Assembly: GCF_022870905.1 (NCBI RefSeq)
Contig: NZ_CP091510.1
Span: 1,798,001 to 1,862,000, forward strand
Length of the DNA: 64,000 nucleotides
Source: Neisseria arctica
GTDB lineage: Bacteria > Pseudomonadota > Gammaproteobacteria > Burkholderiales > Neisseriaceae
Direction of reading: 5' to 3'
Position 1 is the stretch's first letter; the number at the start of each line of letters is the position of its first letter. The translations under genes and the position numbers were made by a program. The notes beneath the pieces were generated by a model. The model did not search any database, was not told where the DNA came from, and saw nothing but the letters and a program-made list of their open reading frames with translations. This document shows positions 36,392 to 47,023 of the stretch, one piece after another.

Positions 36392-36658
36392 AATAATTCC
36401 CTTCATTTTCAAAACCATGCCATACCGCAATCATGCAAGAGCCATTGACAAAAGTTCTGTATTTGCAAATCTGTACATTATACGCACCGGGGCCGTCTGA
36501 AGCCAACAGATGCCATTTTCCGAGCCGTTCGAAAACAGCTAAAGACAGCACTGCCGTAATTGTCATTTTGTTATATACTACCGAAAACCAACCGACATAT
36601 ATCATCCGGCAAATCCCCAAACAGACATATGCCGGAGCAGTATTCACAGGTAATAAAA

Positions 36659-37792
36659 ATGACGGATAACACTTCTTCACTACCCGCTAAAGAAGCACTT
36701 TACACTTGGCTTCGCCATCTCAACCGCCACAAAGGCTCCGACCTTTTCATCACAACCAACTTCCCGCCCGCAATAAAGCTGGACGGTAAAATCACACCGA
36801 TTGAAGAGACTCCCCTTTCTGCCGAGCGCTGCATGGAAGTAGCCTTTTCAGTGATGAATACCAAACAAATAGAAGAATTTACCAACACCAATGAGTGCAA
36901 CTTCGCCATCAGCCTGCCCGACACCAGCCGTTTCCGTGTCAACGCCATGGTTCAGCGCGGCGCAACGGCTTTGGTGTTTCGCGCCATTACCAGCGCCATT
37001 CCAAAATTCGAAAGTCTCAACCTTCCGCCGGTATTGAAACAAATCGCCCTAACCAAACGCGGTTTGGTTATTTTTGTGGGCGGCACGGGTTCGGGTAAAT
37101 CCACCTCACTGGCGTCGATGATTGACTACCGCAACGAAAACAGCCACGACCATATTATTACCATTGAAGATCCTATTGAATTCGTACACACCCATAAAAA
37201 GAGCATCATCACCCAACGCGAAGTAGGCGTTGATACCGAAAACTGGCAAGCGGCATTAAAAAACACCCTCCGCCAAGCACCCGATGTGATTCTGATCGGT
37301 GAGATACGCGACCGGGAAACCATGGACTACGCGATCGCTTTTGCCGAAACCGGCCACCTCTGTATGGCTACCTTACACGCCAACAGCACCAACCAAGCGC
37401 TCGACCGAATCATCAACTTCTTCCCCGAAGAACGCCGCACCCAGCTGCTGACCGACTTATCGCTCAACCTGCGTGCTTTCGTTTCACAGCGTCTGGTACC
37501 GCGCGAATCAGGCAAAGGCCGCGTTGCAGCAGTAGAGGTGCTGCTTAACTCGCCATTGATCGCCGACTTGATTTTAAAAGGCGAAGTCCACGGTATTAAA
37601 GACTTGATGAAAAAATCAACCGACCACGGCATGCAAACTTTCGACCAAGCTTTATATGAGTTGTACGAAAGCGGCCAGATCAGCTTCCAAGAGGCCCTGA
37701 AAAATGCCGACTCTGCCCACGACTTACGCCTCGACATCCAATTACGCAGCCGCCGTGCGCAAACCGCCGGTCCGGATTTGGAATTGATTTAA
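36659..37792 (+). CDS. pilT2: Type IV pilus retraction ATPase paralogue (PilT2/PilU-like)
   Basis: Cytoplasmic hexameric ATPase of the PilT family, 377 residues from the ATG at 36659, preceded by AGGTAATAAAA; a longer ORF start has no support. KGSDLFITTNFPPAIKLDGK near 25-44 is the PilU/PilT2-type N-domain. Walker A is GGTGSGKST, the Asp box IITIEDPIEFVH, Walker B APDVILIGEIRDRETM, and the His box ETGHLCMATLHAN. The C-terminus DLRLDIQLRSRR lacks the extended PilU tail. It likely modulates pilus retraction with PilT; no other pil gene is nearby. Confidence 0.9.
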   Translation: MTDNTSSLPAKEALYTWLRHLNRHKGSDLFITTNFPPAIKLDGKITPIEETPLSAERCMEVAFSVMNTKQIEEFTNTNECNFAISLPDTSRFRVNAMVQRGATALVFRAITSAIPKFESLNLPPVLKQIALTKRGLVIFVGGTGSGKSTSLASMIDYRNENSHDHIITIEDPIEFVHTHKKSIITQREVGVDTENWQAALKNTLRQAPDVILIGEIRDRETMDYAIAFAETGHLCMATLHANSTNQALDRIINFFPEERRTQLLTDLSLNLRAFVSQRLVPRESGKGRVAAVEVLLNSPLIADLILKGEVHGIKDLMKKSTDHGMQTFDQALYELYESGQISFQEALKNADSAHDLRLDIQLRSRRAQTAGPDLELI

Positions 37793-37819
37793 CGGCCGTT
37801 TTTCAGACGGCCTGAGAAA

Positions 37820-38140
37820 ATGATGCATTATTTCAGTATCCACACCCCAAACGGCACGCATTTAGGCTTTTTAATTATGCTGCCGGACGATGAACACGCC
37901 GCCCAGCCCCAAGGCGGCCGTTTTGCCGTCAAGCTTCAAAGCGAAAACCCTCAGGTCGATAGCGCCGCCGCACAGGTATTATCCGCCCTTGAATCCTCCG
38001 ATACTCCTCTTTATTGGCAGGTGGAAAAAGACGGCGTTACCCTCTCGGACGGCGAATCGGCCATCGGCCGTATCCGTAACGAATACCTCAGTCTCGGCGG
38101 CCAAACGCTTGTATTGAATGACTTAACCGGAACCCTCTGA
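37820..38140 (+). CDS. Conserved hypothetical protein, 106 aa
   Basis: Not recognised beyond a likely neisserial conservation. Soluble, no signal: MMHYFSIHTPNGTHLGFLIM at the start, then a polar middle (AAQPQGGRFAVKLQSENPQV) and TLVLNDLTGTL at the end. A second ATG follows immediately. It begins 27 bases after pilT2 (with a DUS between), and its last base is shared with the ccoS start (TGATGG junction), so it is probably in the pilT2-ccoS-MFS transcript. Confidence 0.75.
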   Translation: MMHYFSIHTPNGTHLGFLIMLPDDEHAAQPQGGRFAVKLQSENPQVDSAAAQVLSALESSDTPLYWQVEKDGVTLSDGESAIGRIRNEYLSLGGQTLVLNDLTGTL

Positions 38141-38334
38141 TGGAAAGCGTATACATCCTCATCCCGATCAGCATCATTTTGGCATTTATGATTGCCTATT
38201 TCTTTTGGTGGTCGGGCAAAAACGGGCAATTTGATGATTTAGAAGGCCCAGCCCACCGCATTCTGATGGACGACGATTCTACAGACGGCCTAACCTCCTC
38301 GCGCCAAGAAAGTGAAAATGAGTCTGAAAAATAA
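38140..38334 (+). CDS. ccoS: cbb3-type cytochrome oxidase assembly protein CcoS
   Basis: A small inner-membrane protein of 64 residues needed to mature cytochrome cbb3 oxidase, probably in copper or haem insertion. MESVYILIPISIILAFMIAYFFWW forms one helix, followed by the family-typical SGKNGQFDDLEGPAHRILMDDD. The acidic C-terminal tail is variable. Its partner ccoI is 3.4 kb away on the opposite strand. It overlaps the following MFS gene by 17 bases. Confidence 0.93.
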   Translation: MESVYILIPISIILAFMIAYFFWWSGKNGQFDDLEGPAHRILMDDDSTDGLTSSRQESENESEK

Positions 38335-39649
38335 CCTGGGGTTCGCCGGAAGCCGCCGTTTTGCTCCGCTTTTCGGCACCCAATTTCTCGGCGCCTTCAA
38401 CGACAATCTGTTCAAGACCGCCCTGTTTGTCATGATCAGTTTCTACGGCTTGGGGCACAATGATTTTTTGCCGCCTAGCCAGATGCTCAATCTCGGCGCC
38501 TTGTTGTTTATCCTGCCCTACTTTCTCTTTTCCGCCGTTTCCGGCCAACTCAGCACCAAATATGACAAAGCCAAATTGGCACGGATTATTAAAATTCTGG
38601 AAATAGCGGTCATGTCTTTGGCGGCATTCGGTTTTTACATACAGTCCGCCCCATTGCTGCTGTTGTGTTTGTTTCTGATGGGTGCCCAATCCACTCTTTT
38701 CGGCCCGTTGAAATATGCCATCCTGCCCGATTATTTGGAGCGTAAAGAATTGCTGATGGGCAACAGCCTGATAGAGTCGGGAACATTTTTAGCCATTTTA
38801 TTCGGTCAGATTCTCGGTACGGTCATTGCCGGCTTTAATCCCAATATTACCGGTACCTTGGTCATTCTCTTGGCCGTATTCGGTACGCTCAGCAGCTTTT
38901 TCATGCCTACGGTCGCCGCTAAAGACCCCGCTGCCGCCATCGACCCGAATATTATCCGCGGCACCCGCTCCTTAATTAAGCAAACCATGGCTCAGCCGCC
39001 TTTATTTACCGCTATTATCGGTATTTCATGGTTTTGGTTTATCGGTGCGGTTTACACTACCCAGCTGCCGACGTTCACCCAAATCCATTTAGGCGGCAAC
39101 GATAATGTATTCAACCTGATGTTGGCACTGTTTTCTATCGGTATCGCCACAGGCTCGGTATTGTGCGCCAAACTCAGCCATCAGCAGCTGCATTTGGGTT
39201 TGGTCGTTTTCGGTGCGGTCGGACTCACTGCCGCCGGCACGCTGTTGGTTTGGCTCACGCACACCCAACACTTTACCGAGTTGCGCGGCCTATTGTGGTT
39301 TTTGGCACAAGCCAATGCCTGGCCGGTTATGCTGACCATGATTGCGATCGGATTTTTCGGCGGTTTTTTCTCCGTACCGCTTTATACTTGGCTGCAAACC
39401 GCCAGCAGCGATACTTTCCGCGCCCATGCCGTTGCTGCCAACAATATCGTGAACGGTATGTTTATGGTGGTAGCTGCCCTGCTCAGCGCCGTACTTTTAT
39501 GGGCTTTCGACAGTATTACCCTGCTGTATCTGATTGTGGCACTCGGCAATTTGCCTCTATTGGCCCTACTCTTCAAACGGGAGCCTTTATTCTGGAAAGA
39601 TATCAAAACCTTCGGCCGGAAAAAGCAGCGCGACAGCCATTCGGAATAA
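38318..39649 (+). CDS. MFS transporter, lysophospholipid transporter LplT-like
   Basis: Inner-membrane MFS protein, 443 residues from the ATG at 38318 (a GTG two codons earlier is also possible). RFAPLFGTQFLGAFNDNLFKT near 15-35 is the signature of LplT and the transporter domain of Aas-type proteins, which move lysophospholipids inward. LMGAQSTLFGPLKYAILPDYL near 125 and GGFFSVPLYTWLQTAS near 350 support this. About 12 helices. It overlaps ccoS; no acyltransferase gene is adjacent, so the substrate is inferred. Confidence 0.85.
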   Translation: MSLKNNLGFAGSRRFAPLFGTQFLGAFNDNLFKTALFVMISFYGLGHNDFLPPSQMLNLGALLFILPYFLFSAVSGQLSTKYDKAKLARIIKILEIAVMSLAAFGFYIQSAPLLLLCLFLMGAQSTLFGPLKYAILPDYLERKELLMGNSLIESGTFLAILFGQILGTVIAGFNPNITGTLVILLAVFGTLSSFFMPTVAAKDPAAAIDPNIIRGTRSLIKQTMAQPPLFTAIIGISWFWFIGAVYTTQLPTFTQIHLGGNDNVFNLMLALFSIGIATGSVLCAKLSHQQLHLGLVVFGAVGLTAAGTLLVWLTHTQHFTELRGLLWFLAQANAWPVMLTMIAIGFFGGFFSVPLYTWLQTASSDTFRAHAVAANNIVNGMFMVVAALLSAVLLWAFDSITLLYLIVALGNLPLLALLFKREPLFWKDIKTFGRKKQRDSHSE

Positions 39650-39776
39650 ATATCGGCAAGAGACAGCGCCATCTTATTCCAACCTTTCGAAGGCCGTCCG
39701 AAAAATATTCAGACGGCCTCATAAACTGTTAAAATATCCGCCTTTAAATGATTCTTACCACTTCACAGCTTCCGAT

Positions 39777-40916
39777 ATGAATCCGACCACCCCCATCCTG
39801 CCTCCCGCCATGCTTGGTATACTCGGAGGAGGCCAGCTCGGCCGTATGTTTACTGTTGCCGCAAAAACCATGGGCTACCGCGTTACCGTACTGGACCCCG
39901 ATCCGCTCGCTCCGGCCGCTGCCTTTGCCGACCGTCATTTGTGCGCCCCGTTTGACGATTCAGCCGCTCTGGCAGAGCTGGCCAAATGTGCCGCCGTCAC
40001 CACCGAATTTGAAAATGTTAATGCGGATGCGATGCGGATGCTGGCACGGCACACGCGCGTATCACCTAGCGGCGACTGCGTGGCTATCGCGCAAAACCGT
40101 ATTCAGGAAAAAGCTTGGATCAGAAAAGCAGGGTTACAAACCGCCCCCTATCAAGCCATTTGCAAAGCAGAGGATATTACCGCAAGCAGTACCGACTTTC
40201 TGCCGGGCATACTCAAAACCGCCACTCTCGGTTACGACGGTAAAGGTCAAATCCGCGTAACCACCCTGGCCGAACTCGAAGCCGCCTTTGCAGCCCACGG
40301 CAGCGTAGACTGCGTGTTAGAAAAAATGGTTGATTTGCGTGCCGAAATTTCAGTAGTAGTATGCCGTCTGAACACACAAGAAATCCGCACTTTCGATCCT
40401 GCCGAAAATATTCATGAAAACGGTATTCTCGCCTATTCCATTATTCCGGCACGTCTGCCCGACAGCGTTCAACAGCAGGCACGCGCCATGGCCTGCCGCC
40501 TTGCCGACGAATTGGACTACATAGGCGTGCTGGCGGTGGAGATGTTTGTAGTCGGCGACAATCAGGAATTAGTCGTAAACGAAATCGCCCCGCGCCCGCA
40601 CAATAGCGGCCACCACACTTTAGATGCTTGTTGCGCCGATCAATTCCAACAACAAGTCCGCCTGATGTGCGGCCTTCCGCCGGCAGAAACCCGCCTGCTC
40701 ACCCCTGCCTGTATGGCAAATATCTTGGGCGACGTATGGCCGAAAAATGGCGGTGAACCAAACTGGCAGCCGCTGCAAACCCACAGTAGTGTCCACCTGC
40801 ACCTATACGGTAAAGCCGCCGCCCGCGCCGGAAGGAAAATGGGGCATTTCACCGTATTGGCCGAAACTGCGGATAGTGCATTGGAAGCTGCCCAAAAGTT
40901 ACACCAATCGCTATAA
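39777..40916 (+). CDS. purK: N5-carboxyaminoimidazole ribonucleotide synthase PurK
   Basis: ATP-grasp enzyme of purine synthesis (AIR plus bicarbonate to N5-CAIR), 379 residues from the ATG at 39777. The upstream 81 in-frame codons are not coding: they cross the end of the MFS gene and an inverted DUS pair. LGILGGGQLGRMF near 14-26 is the ATP-grasp N-domain; YDGKGQIRV near 150 and EMFVVGDNQELVVNEIAPRPHNSGHHT near 250 are diagnostic. One DUS lies inside. PurE is not in the window. Confidence 0.95.
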   Translation: MNPTTPILPPAMLGILGGGQLGRMFTVAAKTMGYRVTVLDPDPLAPAAAFADRHLCAPFDDSAALAELAKCAAVTTEFENVNADAMRMLARHTRVSPSGDCVAIAQNRIQEKAWIRKAGLQTAPYQAICKAEDITASSTDFLPGILKTATLGYDGKGQIRVTTLAELEAAFAAHGSVDCVLEKMVDLRAEISVVVCRLNTQEIRTFDPAENIHENGILAYSIIPARLPDSVQQQARAMACRLADELDYIGVLAVEMFVVGDNQELVVNEIAPRPHNSGHHTLDACCADQFQQQVRLMCGLPPAETRLLTPACMANILGDVWPKNGGEPNWQPLQTHSSVHLHLYGKAAARAGRKMGHFTVLAETADSALEAAQKLHQSL

Positions 40917-41017
40917 TTCTTGTATCCGGCAATGAAATATACGCCTGAAAATGAAAACCGTTTGGCGGCAATGCCGCCGGATGACTCCCGCCACCCACTT
41001 TTTCAAGCCTAAATGCC

Positions 41018-41500
41018 ATGAGTCTGATTACCGTTCTACGCCCTGCCTCCGTGCACGATTGCGAACATATCTACAACGCGCATCTGTATTCCGTACAATA
41101 CACCTGCGCCCGCAGCTATGACGACCGTATTCTATCGGCATGGAGCGCGCTGCTCAGCCCCGAAAGCTACCTCGATACACTGGCAGACGAATATAAAAAA
41201 CTGTGGGTAGTCGAATATAAAAACCACATTCAAGGCTTTTTCCAGCTTGATTTGCGGGAGGCTGAATTAGATGCGCTGTATGTACACCCGTTTGTACATA
41301 ACCACGGCTTGGGTACGGCCTTACTGCAAAGGGCGGAAGAGCTTGCCGCCGAAGCCGGTTTAAGCATGCTGAAGCTTTACGCCTCACTAAATTCCATCGG
41401 CTTTTACAAACTCAACGGCTACGAATCTTTAGGAGCCGCCATGTTACCGCTCAACCGCGAAGTAACCGTGGAATGCGAATTGATGCGTAAATATCTTTAA
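41018..41500 (+). CDS. GNAT family N-acetyltransferase
   Basis: A 160-residue acetyl-CoA-dependent transferase of unknown substrate. The fold is visible: IQGFFQLDLREAELDALYVH leads into motif A, VHNHGLGTALLQRAEELA, where the usual (R/Q)xxGxG is HNHGLG, a deviation at the first position. SIGFYKLNGYESLGAAMLPL near the end is the typical FYxxxGF-like motif B. Weak ribosome site; it stands alone after purK and before a terminator shared with adk. Confidence 0.85.
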   Translation: MSLITVLRPASVHDCEHIYNAHLYSVQYTCARSYDDRILSAWSALLSPESYLDTLADEYKKLWVVEYKNHIQGFFQLDLREAELDALYVHPFVHNHGLGTALLQRAEELAAEAGLSMLKLYASLNSIGFYKLNGYESLGAAMLPLNREVTVECELMRKYL

Positions 41501-41541
41501 TCGTTTCCGACAACTGCATCTTTGCAATGTCTATACGCAAT

Positions 41542-41574
41542 AAAACGCCGTCTGAAAATTTCAGACGGCGTTTT
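41542..41574. terminator. DUS-pair terminator between the GNAT gene and adk
   Basis: AAAACGCCGTCTGAAA (41542-41557) pairs with TTTCAGACGGCGTTTT (41559-41574). Bidirectional between convergent genes. Confidence 0.88.
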
Positions 41575-41599
41575 GCAAAGCAGTTTGCTTAAATAACGG

Positions 41600-42313
<714 letters not shown>

Positions 42314-42331
42314 TTATATTAATACGTTTAC

Positions 42332-42373
42332 AAGCCGTCTGAAAAGTTTTCAGCAAAACTTTTCAGACGGCTT
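42332..42373. terminator. Long DUS-pair terminator after kdsB
   Basis: A 19-bp perfect stem AAGCCGTCTGAAAAGTTTT with its complement (42332-42350 with 42355-42373) and a 4-base loop, about 30 bases beyond the kdsB stop. Confidence 0.88.
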
Positions 42374-42400
42374 CTGCATATTTTTAATACCGCCGCCACT

Positions 42401-43168
42401 TTATTTTTGAAGATGTCGGAATACCTCGCGCACACGGTCCAAATCTTCTTGGGTATCCACACCTGCCGCCGGAGCTTCGGCGGCGATTTCTACGGCAATC
42501 GGGTAACCGTGCCACAAAACACGCAGCTGTTCCAACGATTCGATATTTTCCAAAGGCGATACGCTCATGGCCGCATAATCCTGTAAAAAGCCGGCGCGGT
42601 AGGCATAAATACCGATATGGCGCAAAGGTGCGGCCTCTTGCGGCAGACTGCGCTCACCCGCACGCATGCTGTCGCGCGGATAGGCGACCGGCGCACGGCT
42701 GAAATAAATCGCACGGCGGTTTTTATCCAATACCACTTTGACTACATTGGGATTCATAAATTCATCGAAATCGTGGATTTCATGTGCCGCCGTTGCCATC
42801 GGTGCGCTACTGCCCGCCAAGGCGGCCGCCGTACGGTTCACCAATTCCGGATCAATCAGCGGTTCATCGCCCTGAACGTTAACGACTATGGTATCCGTAG
42901 GCAATTCCAGCTTTTGCACGGCCTCCGCCAAGCGCGTTGTACCGCTCTCGTGGGTATCCGCCGTCATCACAACCCCAATGCCGTACGTTTGGCAAGCTTC
43001 GGCAATTTCCGCATGATCCGTCGCCACCACCACACGCGCGGCAAGGCTTTTTTGCGCCTGCTCTGCAGCACGCACTACCATGGGTTTGCCGCAAATATCG
43101 GCCAATGCTTTTCGCGGCAACCGCGAAGACGACATACGCGCGGGAATCAAGACGACAAAATTATTCAT
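42401..43168 (-). CDS. kdsB: 3-deoxy-manno-octulosonate cytidylyltransferase KdsB
   Basis: Activates Kdo as CMP-Kdo for LPS inner core synthesis. 255 residues, normal length. [20 protein letters not shown] at 8-27 is the nucleotide-binding signature; [16 protein letters not shown] near 97 and [14 protein letters not shown] near 152 are conserved, as is [12 protein letters not shown]. Its ATG overlaps the stop of the Trm112-type gene as ATGA. Third gene of lpxK-trm112-kdsB. Confidence 0.96.
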   Translation of the reverse strand: MNNFVVLIPARMSSSRLPRKALADICGKPMVVRAAEQAQKSLAARVVVATDHAEIAEACQTYGIGVVMTADTHESGTTRLAEAVQKLELPTDTIVVNVQGDEPLIDPELVNRTAAALAGSSAPMATAAHEIHDFDEFMNPNVVKVVLDKNRRAIYFSRAPVAYPRDSMRAGERSLPQEAAPLRHIGIYAYRAGFLQDYAAMSVSPLENIESLEQLRVLWHGYPIAVEIAAEAPAAGVDTQEDLDRVREVFRHLQK

Positions 43169-43347
43169 TGGTGCAGCTCTTCATCGCTGAGTTGGCGGGC
43201 TTCGTTTTCCAGCATAAACGGAATGCCGTCTTTAATCGGATAAGCCAGTTTACTCTGGCGGCACCATAATTCCTGTTTTTCCTGTTTGTATTCCAATGCG
43301 CCTTTACATACGGGACATACCAGAATATCTAAAAATTTTTTTTCCAT
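43165..43347 (-). CDS. Trm112 family protein
   Basis: A 60-residue zinc-binding-like protein, starting [20 protein letters not shown], with CPVC and a later single Cys ([12 protein letters not shown]); [16 protein letters not shown] is the family ending. Trm112-like proteins assist methyltransferases in eukaryotes; the bacterial homologue (YcaR) sits between lpxK and kdsB in many genomes, as here. The ATG shares a base with the lpxK stop (TAATG), and its stop overlaps kdsB. An eight-A run follows the second codon. Confidence 0.92.
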   Translation of the reverse strand: MEKKFLDILVCPVCKGALEYKQEKQELWCRQSKLAYPIKDGIPFMLENEARQLSDEELHQ

Positions 43348-44381
43348 TAGGCTTCTTTCTTTGTATTCAGATTCAAACGGCCGACCAGCCACGCCGCCAA
43401 GTCAGGTTCGATTATCGCACAAACCGGCAGCACCCACACATTATCCGCGTGCAAATCGGCTAATTTTACGGCATCTTTTTCGGTAATGATGACCATATCG
43501 GCCTTGGGTAAATCGGCCGAAGTCAATGCGGCGTGGTCGGGAAACACACGGGCTTCAACCAACTCAATCCCCATTGCCTGCAAACTGCGGAAAAAACGCT
43601 CGGGCTTGGCGATACCCGCTACCGCCGCGATCCGCATATTGTTCAGACGGCCTGTTTCCAACAAAATATCAGGACGGTTCAGGCGGTAGATCCTGCCGCT
43701 TTCAATACGGCTGCCAAACAGCGGCATACCTGCCGGAAAATATTCTTTCCCATTCAAACCGTTCCCGCCGCTTACTACCACCGCATCGGCCTGTTGAACA
43801 CGGCTAAACGGCTCCCGCAAAGCACCGTTGGGCAACAAATCCAAATCCGCCCGCCCGATATCGGCAGCGGGGAAAACGGCAATTTCCACATCACGCCGCA
43901 AGGCATAGTGCTGCAAACCGTCATCGGCAATCACCAATTCAATTTCCGGATACGCTGCTAACAAAGCGCGCCCCGCTTCTACGCGGCTACTGCCTACTGC
44001 CGTCGGTGCGCCAGTTTGGCGGTACAACATCAAGGGTTCGTCACCCGCATCGGCGGCACGGCTTTGCGGGCTTAATACATGTATCCCTTTACCCGTACGC
44101 CCGTAACCGCGGCTAATGATGCCCACCTTTACACCTTGGGCCTGCAAACCGCTTACCAACGCCGCCGTTACCGGAGTTTTACCCGTACCCCCCGCATGGA
44201 TATTACCCACCACTACAACCGGCACCGGCAAAGCCTCGCTTTTCAGACGGCCTATCCGATATAGATAGCGACGCACACTTGATAACGCTGTAAAAATTCG
44301 TGATAACGGCCACAACAACAGCCCCAACCAAAGCCGGGGGTTTTGCCAATGATGTTCGATAATCTGATGTAATTTGGGCAT
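43347..44381 (-). CDS. lpxK: Tetraacyldisaccharide 4'-kinase LpxK
   Basis: Phosphorylates the lipid A disaccharide at the 4' position on the inner membrane. 344 residues from the ATG at 44381; 12 upstream in-frame codons, partly inside a DUS, were discarded. An N-terminal membrane-associated helix ([17 protein letters not shown]) precedes the P-loop [17 protein letters not shown] near 55-71. [19 protein letters not shown] near 145 carries the catalytic Asp-Asp. Two DUS copies lie inside the gene. First in lpxK-trm112-kdsB. Confidence 0.95.
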   Translation of the reverse strand: MPKLHQIIEHHWQNPRLWLGLLLWPLSRIFTALSSVRRYLYRIGRLKSEALPVPVVVVGNIHAGGTGKTPVTAALVSGLQAQGVKVGIISRGYGRTGKGIHVLSPQSRAADAGDEPLMLYRQTGAPTAVGSSRVEAGRALLAAYPEIELVIADDGLQHYALRRDVEIAVFPAADIGRADLDLLPNGALREPFSRVQQADAVVVSGGNGLNGKEYFPAGMPLFGSRIESGRIYRLNRPDILLETGRLNNMRIAAVAGIAKPERFFRSLQAMGIELVEARVFPDHAALTSADLPKADMVIITEKDAVKLADLHADNVWVLPVCAIIEPDLAAWLVGRLNLNTKKEA

Positions 44382-44637
44382 ATGCGGATTTTCAGACGGC
44401 CTTGATTTGAAAAACAATATTTATACGTATGAAACAATAGGGGTAATACCCTCACAGATCGTGCCGTAAGTTTATACCACTGCACTCAAAAGCATTATAA
44501 CGGCAAATGCACTGCCAGGCCGCAGGATAGACAGGCCGTCTGAATCATTTGCGGAAAATATGCGAAAACATACCGTTTAGACGGCGATTTGACTATAATT
44601 CCCGTTTTGCCTTTTGCCGTTTCAGGCCGTATTGATA

Positions 44638-45993
44638 ATGTCCGAACTTTTTACCCCTGCTGCCGTATCCGTCTCCGAACTGAACGCACTCGCTAAAAAC
44701 CTGCTCGAACAAAACCTGTTCGGGCTGTGGGTTGCGGGTGAAGTCTCCAACCTTACCCGCGCCGCCAGCGGGCATTACTACTTTTCCCTGAAAGATAGCC
44801 GTGCCCAAGTTCGCTGTGCCATGTTTAAAGGTGTTGCCGCCAAACTCGGCGGTGCATTGAAAGAAGGCGACCATATCGAGGTATCGGGCCGCATCAGCAT
44901 TTACGAAGCCCGCGGCGAATTTCAAATCACCGTAAACGAAGTACGCCTGAAAGGGTTGGGGCAACTCTACGAGGCCTACGAAAAGCTCAAAGCAAAATTA
45001 CAGGCAGAAGGAGTATTCTCAGCGGAGCGCAAACGCGCCATTCCTACTCATCCCAGTGTCATCGGTATCGTCACCAGTTTAGCGGCGGCAGCCTTGCGCG
45101 ACGTTGCCACCACGCTGAAGCGCCGTGCGCCCGAGATACCCGTTATCATTTATCCGACCGCCGTGCAAGGAGCAGGCAGCGAACTGCAAATCGCCCAAGC
45201 GATTCAAACAGCATCCGAACGCGCCGAAACCGATGTACTGATTGTTTGCCGCGGCGGCGGCAGTATCGAGGACTTATGGGCTTTTAACGAAGAAGCCGTT
45301 GTGCGCGCCATCGAAACCTGCTCCATCCCCGTTGTCAGCGGCATCGGCCACGAAACCGATTTCACTTTGGCCGACTTCGTTGCCGACGTCCGCGCGCCCA
45401 CCCCGACCGGTGCCGCCGAGTTAGTCAGTCCCAACCGCGCCGAACAACAACGCAAATTGCAACAAACCGCCGCGCAACTGCAAAGCATTTTGCAGCAACG
45501 CTATTACGATGCCTGCCAACGGCTGGATTGGGCCGCCCGCCAAGTACGCCATCCGCGCCAAAAACTAACCGAACAGAAAAACCACGTTGCCGCACTCCGG
45601 CAAAACCTGCATTTCGCCATGCAAAACCACCACCGCTACGGTAGCCAGCAATTGTTGCGGCAACAGCAAATCCTTGCCCACCTTCGCCCCGACACCGCCC
45701 GTGCAGCCCTCCACATTCAAACGCTGCAAAGTAACTTGCGGCAAAACTGGCAAAACCTGTTCGACCGCAACCACCGCCGCTTAGAAAAACAAACCGCCCT
45801 GCTTGACGCCGTTTCGCCGCAACATATCCTCGAACGCGGCTTCAGTGTCGTACGCAACAGCCGCGGGCAAGTTATACGCAGCACCCAACAGCTCAAGCAA
45901 GGCCAAAAACTGCATATCGTATTTGCCGATGGCGAAACCGACGTACGCGTAACCAGCGAACAGGCCCAACCCGATTTATTCGATTATTCGTAA
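44638..45993 (+). CDS. xseA: Exodeoxyribonuclease VII large subunit XseA
   Basis: Catalytic subunit of the single-strand exonuclease VII. 451 residues from the ATG at 44638. The OB-fold N-domain has LWVAGEVSNLTRAASGHYYFSLKD near 25. The catalytic domain has VIGIVTSLAAAALRDV near 140 and CRGGGSIEDLWAFNEEAVVRAI near 205, then SGIGHETDFTLADFVADVRAPTP. A Gln/His-rich coiled-coil region follows, ending with ILERGFSVVRN. XseB is not in the window. Followed by miaA 82 bases later. Confidence 0.95.
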   Translation: MSELFTPAAVSVSELNALAKNLLEQNLFGLWVAGEVSNLTRAASGHYYFSLKDSRAQVRCAMFKGVAAKLGGALKEGDHIEVSGRISIYEARGEFQITVNEVRLKGLGQLYEAYEKLKAKLQAEGVFSAERKRAIPTHPSVIGIVTSLAAAALRDVATTLKRRAPEIPVIIYPTAVQGAGSELQIAQAIQTASERAETDVLIVCRGGGSIEDLWAFNEEAVVRAIETCSIPVVSGIGHETDFTLADFVADVRAPTPTGAAELVSPNRAEQQRKLQQTAAQLQSILQQRYYDACQRLDWAARQVRHPRQKLTEQKNHVAALRQNLHFAMQNHHRYGSQQLLRQQQILAHLRPDTARAALHIQTLQSNLRQNWQNLFDRNHRRLEKQTALLDAVSPQHILERGFSVVRNSRGQVIRSTQQLKQGQKLHIVFADGETDVRVTSEQAQPDLFDYS

Positions 45994-46075
45994 CCTGTAA
46001 AAATTTGCCGGCTGCATATTTTCAGACGGCATCTGCAATAATATCGTCCCCATAAAGGGATACCCGGAAAAAATT

Positions 46076-47023
46076 ATGCAAACACCGAAAGCCCTCGCCC
46101 TGCTGGGCCCGACCGCCAGCGGCAAAACCGGTCTTGCCCTGCAATTGGCGCAAACCCTTCCGGTTGAAATCATCAGCCTCGATTCCGCTTTGGTATACCG
46201 CAACATGGACATCGGTACGGCCAAACCTACGGCCGCCGAACGCACCGCAGTTCCCCATCATCTTATCGATATCATTTCTCCTCTAGAAGCTTACAGTGCT
46301 GCCGATTTCGTGGCCGACTGCGTCCGTTTGGCAGCCGAAATCCATGCACGCGGCCGCCTGCCGTTAATCGTCGGCGGAACCATGATGTATTTCCACGCAC
46401 TCACCGAAGGCCTCAACAATTTGCCCGAAGCAGATCCCGCTGTGCGCGCCGCCCTGCAAGAAGAGAAACAGCGTATCGGCCTTGCCGGCCTGTATGCACG
46501 GCTGCAAGAAGCCGACCCCATTACCGCCGCCCGGCTACAACCTGCCGACAGCCAGCGTATCGAACGCGCTCTTGAAGTATTCCGGCTCACGGGCAAACCT
46601 TTGAGTACCCATTTCGCCGAACAACAAGCCTATGTTCCGCCGCTTGATTTGTGTACGGTAGCGCTTATTCCCGCCGACCGTTCCCTCTTGCACACACAAA
46701 TCGCCCGCCGTTTCAAAAATATGCTGGAGCAAGGTTTTATCGAAGAAGTCGAGATATTACGGCGAAACTACCCCACTCTCAGCCCCGACTTACCCTCCAT
46801 GCGCTGTGTGGGCTACCGCCAAGCTTGGGACTATTTGGACGGAAATACCGATTATAAAGATTTTGTCGACAAAGGCATCGCCGCTACCCGACAATTGGCC
46901 AAGCGCCAGCTCACTTGGCTACGTAAAATTCCGCTTGCCCATACCCTTGACCCCTATTCCGGCAATGACTGGCAACAACAAACCGAAACTTTGGCAAAAC
47001 GCCACTTCGGCGATATCGGTTAA
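46076..47023 (+). CDS. miaA: tRNA dimethylallyltransferase MiaA
   Basis: Adds the isopentenyl group to A37 of tRNAs that read UNN codons. 315 residues, normal length. P-loop [14 protein letters not shown] near 9; [21 protein letters not shown] near 31 with the catalytic Asp; [15 protein letters not shown] near 99; and [15 protein letters not shown] near 241, with [10 protein letters not shown] near the end. AAAGGGATACCCGGAAAAAATT precedes the ATG, and a DUS lies just before. An mRNA-shared unit with xseA is possible. Confidence 0.96.
   Translation: MQTPKALALLGPTASGKTGLALQLAQTLPVEIISLDSALVYRNMDIGTAKPTAAERTAVPHHLIDIISPLEAYSAADFVADCVRLAAEIHARGRLPLIVGGTMMYFHALTEGLNNLPEADPAVRAALQEEKQRIGLAGLYARLQEADPITAARLQPADSQRIERALEVFRLTGKPLSTHFAEQQAYVPPLDLCTVALIPADRSLLHTQIARRFKNMLEQGFIEEVEILRRNYPTLSPDLPSMRCVGYRQAWDYLDGNTDYKDFVDKGIAATRQLAKRQLTWLRKIPLAHTLDPYSGNDWQQQTETLAKRHFGDIG

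Noticed and set aside
39534..39776. In-frame upstream extension of purK
   Set aside because: The extra codons overlap the MFS gene and an inverted DUS pair; the ATG at 39777 matches the family start.
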